From Planctomycetota bacterium (GTDB lineage: Bacteria > Planctomycetota > Planctomycetia > Planctomycetales > Planctomycetaceae): a stretch of DNA of 35,943 nt. The DNA is taken from positions 1 to 35,943 of the forward strand of contig JAFMMM010000013.1 in NCBI GenBank assembly GCA_017859815.1, read 5' to 3'. The notes below the pieces were generated by a model. The model did not search any database. It was not told the origin of the DNA and worked only from the letters and a program-made list of their open reading frames with translations. A program made the position numbers and the translations under genes. Within the stretch, counting starts at the first letter, position 1. Every line of letters starts with the position of its first letter. This document shows, in pieces, positions 9,609 to 18,025 of this stretch.

Positions 9609-10004
9609 CAGATCATCCTTCTGGTGCTTGCAGCGGTGGATCGTGCCTGAGAATACACAGAGGATGTGGCAGGCAGATCACTGGTGTGGGATGTGGGCCG
9701 GTTGACGCGATGCTGAACAATGCCCGGTCACTGCGTCCAACCCAGTGTTTAATCTAATCGTCATACCGGTTTGGGAGAAGTCAGTTCCTGGAAAACAGTT
9801 GGGATGGCACCGGTATTTCGGAGTCTGCAAGGCTCCAATCTCGGTTCACAGGTGGCATTCCGTGCTTCCCTGAAGCCTGCACGGCGTGGTTGCGCCTGCT
9901 GGTCGATTAGAGAGCTGGCGGCGAAGTTCATGTTCTTCTGGAATAATCCCGGCTGGCTCGATATCCTGTCACCGGTCCGGACAATGGAGTCCCGCTGCGG
10001 ATGA
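9609..10004. other. Divergent intergenic region between the DUF1553 operon and a plus-strand DUF1501 gene
   Basis: These 396 bases separate two divergent genes and should hold promoters for both. I found no convincing -35/-10 pair. The one visible structure is a separated inverted repeat, ATACCGGT at 9763-9770 and ACCGGTAT at 9809-9816, which could be an operator shared by both directions. Short reading frames are present but none looks coding. Confidence 0.4.
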
Positions 10005-11522
10005 GTGCCCTGCCGAAGGTCGCTTCGCGTTCCTGGTCTGTTTCACGTTTTTTCAGCGATTGGTCTGACCGTGATCCCTCAACTCCCCACAGCATCAGTG
10101 ACCTCCGCGACACCCCTGCCGTGCTCCACTCGGCGAGATCTGCTGCGGACCGCCGGCTGCGGTTTCGCATCGCTGGCGATGGATGCACTGGCTGCAAAAG
10201 AAACATCCTTGCCGTCCGTTGCAGATGCAATGCGGCATGTTGTCCCCCGCGCGAAACGAATCATCTTTGTGTTCATGCAGGGGGGGCCCAGTCATGTTGA
10301 TTCCTTCGACTGGAAACCTGAACTTCACAAACGCCATGAGCAGACGATTGACTTTACTGGCGTCCGCTTTGGCACGTTTGGAAAAGTCTCGCAGCGAACG
10401 CTGATGAAGCCGTTGTGGAAGTTTCGGCCCGGAGGAGAATGCGGGCACTATGTTTCCGATCTGTTCCCGCACCTGCGCGAACTGACTGACGAAATGTGCG
10501 TGCTGCAGGGAATGCATACGGAGGGCGTTGCTCACGGACCGGCGACTCTGTTCCTGCATACCGGGTCCACGGTTCAGGTGCGGCCTTCTCTCGGTTCCTG
10601 GGTACTGTATGGGTTGGGATCCGAAAATCGGAATCTGCCAGGATTCATCTCGCTGCAACCATCGGATGCCAATGGAGGTCCGCGAAATTTTGGACAGGCC
10701 TTCCTGCCAGCTCGGTTTCAGGGAACTCCGGTCAGTCGAGCTTCGCAGCCGGCAAGCCGGATGAATATCCAGCACATCAGGAATTCAAAGCTTGCCGAAG
10801 ATGAGCTTGCCGAGCGATACGATCTGACCCGCAAACTGAACGAACTTCAGGCGTCACGTGCCGTGGCTACGAAAGACGCGGCCGATGCCGTGCTGAGATC
10901 TTATGAACTTGCCTGGCAGATGCAGTCAAAGGCTCCGCCGATCTTTGACCTGAGTCAGGAAACTGCCGCCACAGCGGACATGTACGGCATTGGTCAGGAT
11001 GAGACAGATGCGTTCGGCAGACAGTGCCTGCTGGCCCGCAGACTTTCCGAGTCCGGTGTTCGTTTCATTCAAGTGAATTACGCCGACAATTCTGCGAATC
11101 CACGCTGGGATCAGCATTCCAATATGCCTCGCCACAAACAACATGCTCAGGCGACAGACAAGCCTGTTGCAGGCTTAATTCGTGATCTGAAGCAGCGCGG
11201 CCTGCTGGAGGACACTTTGGTCTGGTGGGGCGGGGAATTCGGTCGCACCCCATTTTCGCAGAGCAATAATGGTCGGGATCACAACCCACGAGGGTTCTCT
11301 GTGTTTCTTGCCGGCGGTGGTGTCCGCCCCGGAATGACGTGGGGCAGTACTGACGAAATTGGTCACCATGCCGTCGAGGGGCGTGTTCATATGCATGATC
11401 TGCATGCGACAGTGCTGCATTTGCTGGGACTTGACCATGAACAGCTGACGTTCCAGCATGCCGGGCGACAGTTTCGCCCGACGGATGTTTATGGGCGAGT
11501 GGTCCATCAGATCCTGAGCTGA
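10005..11522 (+). CDS. DUF1501 family exported protein, Tat-type signal
   Basis: The open frame gives 505 residues from a GTG at 10005. GTG codons at 10071 and 10098 are alternatives; 10098 would place the leader only about ten residues in, as is usual for the family, but no start here has a good ribosome site. The leader has a twin-arginine motif, STRRDLLRTAG. DUF1501 landmarks are FVFMQGGPSHVDSFDWKPEL, WWGGEFGRTPFSQ, GRDHNPRGFSVFLAGGG, and HDLHATVLHLLGLDHEQLTF followed by AGRQFRPTDVYG. The protein should be exported folded, but its reaction is unknown. It is not followed by a DUF1553 gene, so any partner is probably the divergent operon ending at 9608. Confidence 0.85.
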   Translation: MPCRRSLRVPGLFHVFSAIGLTVIPQLPTASVTSATPLPCSTRRDLLRTAGCGFASLAMDALAAKETSLPSVADAMRHVVPRAKRIIFVFMQGGPSHVDSFDWKPELHKRHEQTIDFTGVRFGTFGKVSQRTLMKPLWKFRPGGECGHYVSDLFPHLRELTDEMCVLQGMHTEGVAHGPATLFLHTGSTVQVRPSLGSWVLYGLGSENRNLPGFISLQPSDANGGPRNFGQAFLPARFQGTPVSRASQPASRMNIQHIRNSKLAEDELAERYDLTRKLNELQASRAVATKDAADAVLRSYELAWQMQSKAPPIFDLSQETAATADMYGIGQDETDAFGRQCLLARRLSESGVRFIQVNYADNSANPRWDQHSNMPRHKQHAQATDKPVAGLIRDLKQRGLLEDTLVWWGGEFGRTPFSQSNNGRDHNPRGFSVFLAGGGVRPGMTWGSTDEIGHHAVEGRVHMHDLHATVLHLLGLDHEQLTFQHAGRQFRPTDVYGRVVHQILS

Positions 11523-11722
11523 GCCCCGGCGGCACTGACGACCAGCCCGAGCACCGCTGTCTGCGGCCAGTCTCAGCAAGCCGCCTCATTTGTAAGCCAT
11601 TCCGGCGGCCAATTCCCCGGTGATTACTGACAGTGGTGCTTGCTGAAAGATTGCTGGCGAGGCAGTCGGGCAGTCAGCGTCTGAGGGATGAAAACCGCTG
11701 CGGGTTTCGCATGACATCTTGC

Positions 11723-11748
11723 GGGTGACCGCGTCGATCCGGTCACCC
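11723..11748. terminator. Possible hairpin between convergent genes
   Basis: GGGTGACC (11723-11730) and GGTCACCC (11741-11748) form a perfect 8-bp stem with a 10-base loop, between the ends of the plus-strand DUF1501 gene and the minus-strand cyclophilin gene. There is no T-run on either side, so this is at best a weak or factor-dependent terminator. Confidence 0.25.
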
Positions 11749-11779
11749 CTCCCGGCTCGTGGATCGTGGGGCAGTCGGG

Positions 11780-12652
11780 TCACTCCGCTTCGATGGATTC
11801 CTGATCGCCTGCTGCGGTGTTCTCGGATGGAACACCAGCCCCGCTGTCTTCGTCTGCAGACGTTGCTTCGTCTGCAGACGTTTCTTCCGGCTCGCTCTCC
11901 GCCTCAGCTGGCTGGTCGTCCAGTATCAGGCGAGCCTTAGTGATGTAATCGAGATTTGGAAACGTCGGAATGAGATATCCATTTCCTTTGACCTCGATCA
12001 TCTGCTGATTGGGAGACTCTCCGTATTCCGGATTGATGGCATCGACATTCGGCATGCCCTCCACAATTCTGCCAAAGGGTGCAAACCCGCTGCTGTCAAG
12101 ATTTGGGTTGTCTGCGAAGTTGATGAAGAGCTGGCTGGTCCTTGTGCCTGGTCCTGCCGTGGCAAAGCTGACATAGCCTCGCTTATTGCTCTTCAGGACC
12201 GGGTCATCTTCAATATTGACGTCCCATTTTGCGTTTTGACTGGGTGAGCCGGCGATTCCAAACTGAACGACAAAGCCGGGAATCACGCGGAAGAATCGAC
12301 AGTCGTCGTAGAAGCGGTCTTTCACAAGTTCGTAGAACCGGTGAGCACCGATCGGCGCCCATTCGCGGTTCACTTCCATGACAAAATCACCCTTCGAGGA
12401 TTCGAACTTCACGCGAAAAATTCCTGTTGGCGGAACTTTGCTTTTTTTGAGCGGATTCTCGCCCAGAGCCAGTGGCAGATCTCCAACGGCGGGTTCGGAT
12501 GCGGAGGCCTGCGGCGGCGGCGTCTGTCGTTCGTAGATTGCCTGTTCGACAAGGCCTGCAGGAAGTCCCCCGGGTGCCTGCTGTTCTTCACAGCCAACAG
12601 CAAAGAACAGCAATTGAAGACCAAGCAGCAAAGTTGTGTACTTAGAGTTCAT
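11780..12652 (-). CDS. Cyclophilin-type peptidyl-prolyl cis-trans isomerase, lipoprotein
   Basis: The ATG at 12652 gives 290 residues and is preceded by AGAAAGAAAG; it places a clean lipoprotein signal (LLFFAVGC) with Cys21 as the lipid-bearing residue. A longer start nine codons upstream is less fitting. After a Pro/Ala-rich linker, the cyclophilin domain starts near residue 80 and contains the signature FFRVIPGFVVQFG with the catalytic Arg122, followed by the substrate-groove segments SFATAGPGTRTSQLFIN and FAPFGRIVEGM. The enzyme should catalyse proline isomerisation in folding proteins outside the inner membrane. The C-terminal 45 residues are a low-complexity acidic tail rich in Glu, Ser and Ala, with a short TSADEA duplication. 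Confidence 0.9.
   Translation of the reverse strand: MNSKYTTLLLGLQLLFFAVGCEEQQAPGGLPAGLVEQAIYERQTPPPQASASEPAVGDLPLALGENPLKKSKVPPTGIFRVKFESSKGDFVMEVNREWAPIGAHRFYELVKDRFYDDCRFFRVIPGFVVQFGIAGSPSQNAKWDVNIEDDPVLKSNKRGYVSFATAGPGTRTSQLFINFADNPNLDSSGFAPFGRIVEGMPNVDAINPEYGESPNQQMIEVKGNGYLIPTFPNLDYITKARLILDDQPAEAESEPEETSADEATSADEDSGAGVPSENTAAGDQESIEAE
11851..11880. repeat. Tandem pair of a 12-bp palindrome inside the cyclophilin tail
   Basis: CGTCTGCAGACG occurs at 11851-11862 and again at 11869-11880, a period of 18 bases. It encodes the duplicated TSADEA segment of the acidic tail. Slippage within the coding region explains it adequately. Confidence 0.6.
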
Positions 12653-12795
12653 CGAGCTTTCTTTCTGGTGAAAATACAAGAGGCGGGGATACCGTGAAGA
12701 GCACTACTGCAAACAATCATTGCAGGCTTACCAGAGGCATCGCGGAGCGATCGAAATATCGGGGTTCACAGAAACCGGAGCGATGTCGGACTGTA

Positions 12796-14121
12796 TCACT
12801 CCACCGGTATGATACATCGAGGACGCAGTCCGATGCCGTCGTAATGGAAGCCCATGTCAGCCATTCGTTGAGGTGAGTACAGATTGCGACCATCAAAAAT
12901 AACCGGTGCCCGTAATTTTGCTTTGAGATAATCGAAGTCGGGATTTCGAAATTCATTCCACTCCGTCAGGATGCAAACTGCGTCAGCGTTTTCGCAGGCG
13001 TCGTAGTGATGCGAATAGTAATTGATCCTGTCGCCAAAGACGGACTTTACGTTTTCTGCCGCAACCGGGTCATGGGCCTGAACATGACACCCACAGTCCA
13101 GTAACTGCTGGATTAGTGTCAGCGCAGGAGCTTCTCGAATGTCGTCTGTTCGCGGTTTGAATGCCAGTCCCCAGACTGCAATGGTTCTCCCCGCCAGACG
13201 ATCTCCGTAGTAGTCCTGCAGTTTGTTGAAGATGACGTTCTTCTGTCTTGTATTCACTTCATCGACTGTTCTCATCAGACCGGCGGGGACTCCATGCTGT
13301 TCGGCCAGCGATGCCAGTGCCCTGACGTCCTTCGGGAAACAGGAGCCCCCGTATCCCGCCCCGGGGAACAGAAATGAGAACCCAATTCGTGAATCATGGC
13401 CAATTCCCTTGCGGACATCATTGATGTCCGCCCCAACCATTTCGCAGACGTTGGCCATTTCATTGATGAAGCTGATCTTGGTCGCCAACATGCAGTTCGC
13501 AACGTATTTGATCATTTCAGCACTCTCGATCCCCACGGAAAGAAACGGTTTCTCCGTACGCAGAAACGGAGCGTAAAGCTCATGGAGACGCTCCGATGCA
13601 TGCTGATCGTCTACCCCGACCACGACTCTGTCCGGTCGGGTGAAATCGTCGATCGCGGCGCCCTCTTTGAGGAACTCCGGGTTTGAAGCGCTGTAGAACT
13701 GCGTGTCCGTGATCGCAGAGATGCAATCGGCAACCATTCGGTTGGTGCCCACAGGAACCGTACTTTTACAGACAACGATCGTTCCAGCAGACAGATACGG
13801 GGCCATATTCTCTGCTGCGGCTTGCACGTAAGCCAGATTGGCTGCGCCAGTTTCGTCCTGGGGAGTACCAACGCAGATAAAGACACAGGCAGCACCTGGA
13901 ATGGCCTGTTCGTACGAAGTGGTGAATGTCAGACGCCCGGCTTTGCGATTCCTCGCGACCAACTCTTCCAGCCCCGGTTCGTAAATGGGAATTTCACCGG
14001 CGTTCAGACGATCAACTTTTGCCTGGTCGATATCGAGGCAGATTACCTCGTTACCGCTGTCCGCAAAGCATGTTCCGGTTACGAGCCCGACGTAACCTGT
14101 TCCGATCATTACTGTTTTCAC
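12796..14121 (-). CDS. ugd: UDP-glucose 6-dehydrogenase
   Basis: This cytoplasmic enzyme oxidises UDP-glucose to UDP-glucuronate with two NAD+, supplying precursors for surface polysaccharides. The 441-residue length is typical. The N-terminal Rossmann motif is IGTGYVG (residues 6-12), with the nucleotide-binding acidic end near LDID. The central domain carries [15 protein letters not shown], and the conserved Lys205 and Asn209 lie in [10 protein letters not shown]. The catalytic nucleophile is Cys261 in [10 protein letters not shown]. The C-terminal UDP-binding domain includes [13 protein letters not shown]. The start is a GTG at 14121: the next ATG would cut into the Rossmann motif. The gene is followed after 143 bases by the cyclophilin gene in the same direction; no functional link is evident. 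Confidence 0.95.
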   Translation of the reverse strand: MKTVMIGTGYVGLVTGTCFADSGNEVICLDIDQAKVDRLNAGEIPIYEPGLEELVARNRKAGRLTFTTSYEQAIPGAACVFICVGTPQDETGAANLAYVQAAAENMAPYLSAGTIVVCKSTVPVGTNRMVADCISAITDTQFYSASNPEFLKEGAAIDDFTRPDRVVVGVDDQHASERLHELYAPFLRTEKPFLSVGIESAEMIKYVANCMLATKISFINEMANVCEMVGADINDVRKGIGHDSRIGFSFLFPGAGYGGSCFPKDVRALASLAEQHGVPAGLMRTVDEVNTRQKNVIFNKLQDYYGDRLAGRTIAVWGLAFKPRTDDIREAPALTLIQQLLDCGCHVQAHDPVAAENVKSVFGDRINYYSHHYDACENADAVCILTEWNEFRNPDFDYLKAKLRAPVIFDGRNLYSPQRMADMGFHYDGIGLRPRCIIPVE

Positions 14122-14186
14122 GGGGGATTCTTTGACTTTTTAACTGAGAAGTACTCGAAGTATCTCCATTGTCCGTGCACAGCCAT

Positions 14187-14220
14187 TGGAGGCACCTCCA
14201 CAGCGCCAGCTAGCAAGCTG
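14187..14220. repeat. Two adjacent short inverted repeats upstream of ugd
   Basis: TGGAGG-CA-CCTCCA (14187-14200) and CAGCT-AGCA-AGCTG (14207-14220) lie about 65-100 bases upstream of the ugd start. Each could be an operator half-site pair or a small hairpin in the ugd leader. There is no T-run. Confidence 0.25.
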
Positions 14221-14300
14221 TTTCCCAAAAATACAAGCCCTTGAGGTGATGTCAGCGAAGAAAGTTGTGAAGCGCTAAAATTCGAACAGATTGTCAAAAA

Positions 14301-15932
14301 CTACTCCGGAAACTCCAGCAAGTCAGCCTCTTCAGAGTCCAGCAACCCGTTTCGATCGTGATCGATTTTGTTGAATAACGCTTCGCTGCCAGGGAACTCG
14401 CGAGGGGAAACATCGCCGTCTCTGTTGCGGTCCATCGCCCGAAACCAGTCAGGTCCACGCAACTCACTCGCATCCGGAACAATCGCTTCACCGGGGCCGG
14501 ACATCGACATCATGCTTTCAGATGGCTGCTGCCGCCTTAATTCGCTGCGGCCAAGGCCAATTGTGACGACGTACTCGGTACCCATTTCCGCATCGGAAAT
14601 GACATTGTCCCCGTTTTCGTCAATCTTTTTCAGAGCCTTTGCTGCTGACTGGAGTTCTCTTCTGCTCAGACGAAAGTCGGGGTTCGTGTCCAGTAAGCCG
14701 AACAGCGTTCGCCCGCTTTGTTCGACACTGAATTCCAGACGTCCGGCAACCACGGCCATCTGGCGATCTGCGAATCCAAACAACTCGTTGCGAGAAATCT
14801 GCGTGTCTGCATCGGTATCGGCACTGCCGAATGATGCAGGCAAGCCGGCCCTGGTGAGTGCCCCCTGCATCGCTGCAAACTCAACCTGGTTGAGCGTTTG
14901 GCTGCGGTCGCCGTCATTCATCATGAATTCCTGACCCAGAAACCCGCGAGTGATCATGCGATTGTTCGAACCACCACCGCGAGCCTGCAATTGCAATTGC
15001 ATGCCGTCGGTTCGGAGCAACAGCACAGCATCAGACTCCGAGTCCGCGATTCTGCAGAACGCTGCTGCTGTCGGTCTGACTGTCGCAGTGACCGAACTGC
15101 GGGAAGCGAGGTCTGAAATTTGGATCTCAGCCTCAATGTGGGGGGGAATCGTCGCGAATCGCTCGGCCAGTTGTGCAGTGTTGAGGTCTCCATCATCAAC
15201 GTCCGGCGGCGGCATTCTGAAAACGGACGCGTCCACAGTCTTACCGTCGCCATATCGACTGACAATTCGCTTTGCAGCGTCACGCCGAGAGTCATGATCA
15301 ATCAAATGGTGGAACGGGAGATTCAACGCTTCCGGTGAAATCCGGTCTGCACTACTGAGTGGATCTCGGTAGGTTGAAAGTTCTGAGGCAGAGAATGTCT
15401 CGTCGTCATCCAGATCCCGAAAACGCAGACTGTAAGGGGCATTCTGCAATTCTTCCGGTGTCAGAGTTCCACTGAAATCAGCGTCGAGGATGGAAAACAA
15501 CTGTAACGACTGATCTGCTGTTTCCAACGGAGCAATCAACTGAGGAATCTGCGGAAGACTTTGCTGCAGCCGCTTTGCAAATTCGGCCCTCGCTATAATC
15601 CCGTCGCTCGTAACTTCGGTTTCCGGTGACAGCAGTACACGGATTTCATCCGGCAGCAACTTCTGCTCCGCTTCCGAAAGCTGATTATCCCGATCCTGAT
15701 CCAGAACACTGGCCAGATAGTCTGCTATCCAGAACCGCCAGGAAACACCGCTGACCTGAACATCGAGGTGCAGAATCACCGGACCGTTGGGGGCCATGAT
15801 CACCACCGGGACCAAATCCCGACTGGTGGAGGATTCCTCTGCAAAGGTTGGACTGACCCCGGGCTGCAGGTTCATGATTACCAGCAGCAGAAAGCCCCGC
15901 GCCACCGAGTTGCGCAGCTGATACGGTTTCAT
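14301..15932 (-). CDS. Exported protein with eight EF-hand-like calcium loops
   Basis: The protein is 543 residues with a signal peptide at residues 1-31. Eight 12-residue loops match the EF-hand pattern (Asp at position 1, acidic or Asn at 3 and 5, Glu at 12). They begin at residues 78, 150, 173, 372, 415, 438, 501 and 524, for example DENGDNVISDAE and DRNRDGDVSPRE. Calcium binding outside the cytoplasm is therefore likely. The segment around residues 200-360 lacks EF loops and matches nothing I recognise. The start codon overlaps the larB stop as ATGA, so translation is probably coupled to larB. Such EF-hand proteins are common in planctomycetes and their jobs are mostly unknown. Confidence 0.75.
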   Translation of the reverse strand: MKPYQLRNSVARGFLLLVIMNLQPGVSPTFAEESSTSRDLVPVVIMAPNGPVILHLDVQVSGVSWRFWIADYLASVLDQDRDNQLSEAEQKLLPDEIRVLLSPETEVTSDGIIARAEFAKRLQQSLPQIPQLIAPLETADQSLQLFSILDADFSGTLTPEELQNAPYSLRFRDLDDDETFSASELSTYRDPLSSADRISPEALNLPFHHLIDHDSRRDAAKRIVSRYGDGKTVDASVFRMPPPDVDDGDLNTAQLAERFATIPPHIEAEIQISDLASRSSVTATVRPTAAAFCRIADSESDAVLLLRTDGMQLQLQARGGGSNNRMITRGFLGQEFMMNDGDRSQTLNQVEFAAMQGALTRAGLPASFGSADTDADTQISRNELFGFADRQMAVVAGRLEFSVEQSGRTLFGLLDTNPDFRLSRRELQSAAKALKKIDENGDNVISDAEMGTEYVVTIGLGRSELRRQQPSESMMSMSGPGEAIVPDASELRGPDWFRAMDRNRDGDVSPREFPGSEALFNKIDHDRNGLLDSEEADLLEFPE

Positions 15933-16783
15933 GGTGCGGTTCCCTTGTGTTGTGTTCGGGACGCGATCAATCCGGCCGTGTAACCACCCTTGAAGCCAGC
16001 ATCAATGTTGACACACACCACATTCGAGGCACAGCAGGTGAGCATCGAAAGCATGGCTGTGATCCCACCCAGCGAGGCGCCATAACCAACAGATGTGGGA
16101 ACGCCAATAACCGGACAGGAGACATAGCCGCCCACAACCGATGGCAGAGCTGCCTCCATCCCCGCAACACAGACAATCGCGGCGGCGCTTTGCAGTTGAG
16201 GAAGATGCTGCTGCAGTCGATGGGGGCCGGCCACGCCAGCGTCCTGCAGCAGTACGCTGGGAACACGCATCCACCGCAGGGTTTCCAGTGATTCTGCCGC
16301 AACCGGCAGGTCAGTGCTTCCGGCGGTCAGAACGACAACCGTTCCGCAGTCACGCTGCTTTCGGTCGTTCTCTGCCATCAACCGGATTGTTCGACCTGCG
16401 TTGCTGTATTCCGCTTTCGGAAAGGTGCGCACAATCCTGTTGGCAGTATCCCTGTTGATTCGCGTTGCCAAAATGTCCTGGCCGGCAGTTTGCAATTGCT
16501 GCATGATACGCAGGATCTGTTCTGCGGATTTTCCCTCGCCGTAGATGACTTCGGCAAAGCCGCAACGATCACGCCGCAGCAGATCAACATCTGTGTCGGC
16601 GTTCCGAGCTGCGGCAACTGCTGTCGTCTTCTCCAGACCAAGTCCGCGCAGCCCGGCGATTGCTCGGGCGAGATCCCGAGGGTCGGGATAGGCCGAAGAA
16701 AGCAGAGCTTTCAGATCTGTCTCAGCGGGATGGGACACAAATGGACCTCTTGATTCCTGCTCTGTGAGCGGTATGGGGATCAT
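15929..16783 (-). CDS. larB: LarB-type pyridinium-3,5-biscarboxylic acid mononucleotide synthase
   Basis: LarB carboxylates nicotinic acid adenine dinucleotide and releases AMP, the first step toward the nickel-pincer cofactor of LarA-type racemases. The fold is shared with PurE (AIR carboxylase), and older annotations use that name. The sequence has the family core VCVAGMEAALPSVVGG, then PVIGVPTSVGYGASLGG, then MLTCCASNVVCVNIDAGF; a Cys in CCAS probably corresponds to the catalytic cysteine. The ATG at 16783 gives 284 residues. A GTG at 16843 would add 20 residues and overlap trpD, and neither start has a strong ribosome site. No larA, larC or larE is present in the window. It follows trpD by 35 bases and overlaps the EF-hand gene by four. 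Confidence 0.88.
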   Translation of the reverse strand: MIPIPLTEQESRGPFVSHPAETDLKALLSSAYPDPRDLARAIAGLRGLGLEKTTAVAAARNADTDVDLLRRDRCGFAEVIYGEGKSAEQILRIMQQLQTAGQDILATRINRDTANRIVRTFPKAEYSNAGRTIRLMAENDRKQRDCGTVVVLTAGSTDLPVAAESLETLRWMRVPSVLLQDAGVAGPHRLQQHLPQLQSAAAIVCVAGMEAALPSVVGGYVSCPVIGVPTSVGYGASLGGITAMLSMLTCCASNVVCVNIDAGFKGGYTAGLIASRTQHKGTAP

Positions 16784-16818
16784 GGGAAGGCAGGACGAGA
16801 CGCCCGAACCTGCGAATG

Positions 16819-17847
16819 CTACTTCGATACGGCCTGCGTCCACTCCGTCAGCCTCTGCAACTGCTTGAGCGCCGCACCCGATGAAATGGTGTTCGCTGCG
16901 ATTGCTGCTGCCTCTGCCGGTGAGCCCGCACGTCCGGCTGCAAGCAATCCGGCAGCGGCATTGGCTGTAACGATGCGAGCGGCAGGTCCCGCTTCGCCCT
17001 GCAGCACCGCTGTGATCCGTTCAGCACTCTCCTGCGGGCCACCGACCCGTAACTCCTCAGCCCGACAGCCTTCCAGCTCGAAACTTGCCGCGGACCAGGT
17101 TTGACGCTCAACATGTCCATGCTCTACTCTGAATACAGTGGTCTCACCCCACAGTGAAACCTCATCCAGTTCGTCGTTACCGCAGACGACGAGGCTGCGT
17201 TTTGTGGCCAGTTGAGAAAGTGCGTCAGCGAGCAGTGCTGCGCGTTTGCACGAAGACGCACCCAGGAGCTGGTAGCCCGCACCAGCAGGATTTGTCAGCG
17301 GTCCGAGGAGATTGAAGATCGTGGGGATTCCCAGCTGGCGACGGATGGGTGCAGCGTGCTTCATTGCACCGTGAAACAACGGCGCAAAACAGAATGCAAT
17401 TCCTGTAGCCTGCAGACAGTCTCCCGCCTGTTCGGCTGTCAATCCGATATGAACTCCCAGCGCTTCGAGAACATCGGCAGACCCACTGCTGCTGGACACA
17501 CTGCGATTACCATGCTTCGCTACGGGCATGCCACTTGCCGAACATACGATGGCGGCGGCCGTGCTGATATTGAATGTCTGCAGGCAGTCGCCACCGGTTC
17601 CGCAGGTGTCCAGTAACTCGCCGTTTGCGACAGGGATTCTGATTACTCGATCCCGCATCGCACGTGCAGCGCCAACCAGTTCCGCGGAGACTGCGCCACG
17701 TACAGCAATCGCTGTAAGAAACGAAGCGATATCCACCCCTTCGCACTCGCCGTCCATGATTGCACCAACGGCGCTGGCACTCTCATCAGCTGTCAGACTT
17801 CTGCCGTCGATCAGCTGAAGGACCGATTTTCGAATTATTTCGTGCAT
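16819..17847 (-). CDS. trpD: Anthranilate phosphoribosyltransferase
   Basis: TrpD transfers the phosphoribosyl group of PRPP to anthranilate, the second committed step of tryptophan synthesis, in the cytoplasm. The PRPP-binding motif DTCGTGGD is near residues 80-87, followed by FNIST and the KHGNRSVSSSSGSADVLE segment; PIRRQLGIPTIFNLLGPLTNPAGA and CGNDELDEVS are also family hallmarks. The ATG at 17847 gives 342 residues, the normal size, with AAAGGA six to seven bases upstream; a longer start at 17904 lacks this. Other trp genes are not in the window. larB follows in the same direction, so trpD probably leads a three-gene unit with larB and the EF-hand gene. Confidence 0.95.
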   Translation of the reverse strand: MHEIIRKSVLQLIDGRSLTADESASAVGAIMDGECEGVDIASFLTAIAVRGAVSAELVGAARAMRDRVIRIPVANGELLDTCGTGGDCLQTFNISTAAAIVCSASGMPVAKHGNRSVSSSSGSADVLEALGVHIGLTAEQAGDCLQATGIAFCFAPLFHGAMKHAAPIRRQLGIPTIFNLLGPLTNPAGAGYQLLGASSCKRAALLADALSQLATKRSLVVCGNDELDEVSLWGETTVFRVEHGHVERQTWSAASFELEGCRAEELRVGGPQESAERITAVLQGEAGPAARIVTANAAAGLLAAGRAGSPAEAAAIAANTISSGAALKQLQRLTEWTQAVSK

Positions 17848-18025
17848 TTCGTTCCTTTGGCTCGATGAATCATTCAGGGAGGGTCTGGCAATCTCAAATT
17901 CCATGGAAGACGAGATAGACGCGGAAGACGAGGCTGCACAGAATCAACTGCCTACTGGCTTCGATCGAATCTGTTGTATCGCAGCGACGGAGAGCGACAG
18001 AGAGTGCCCTACCCCGGATAATAGA

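Noticed and set aside
9771-10004. 77-codon plus-strand frame directly before the plus-strand DUF1501 gene
   Set aside because: It begins with TTG, has no ribosome site and no recognisable features; adjacency to the next start is probably chance.
14292-14297. Perfect TTGACA on the minus strand upstream of ugd
   Set aside because: No acceptable -10 hexamer lies 16-18 bases downstream; the site also touches the stop codon of the EF-hand gene.
15929-16783. PurE-type AIR carboxylase as the function of the larB gene
   Set aside because: The long N-terminal region and the GMEAALPSVVGG and GYGASLGG motifs are those of LarB; true PurE proteins are about 160-180 residues.
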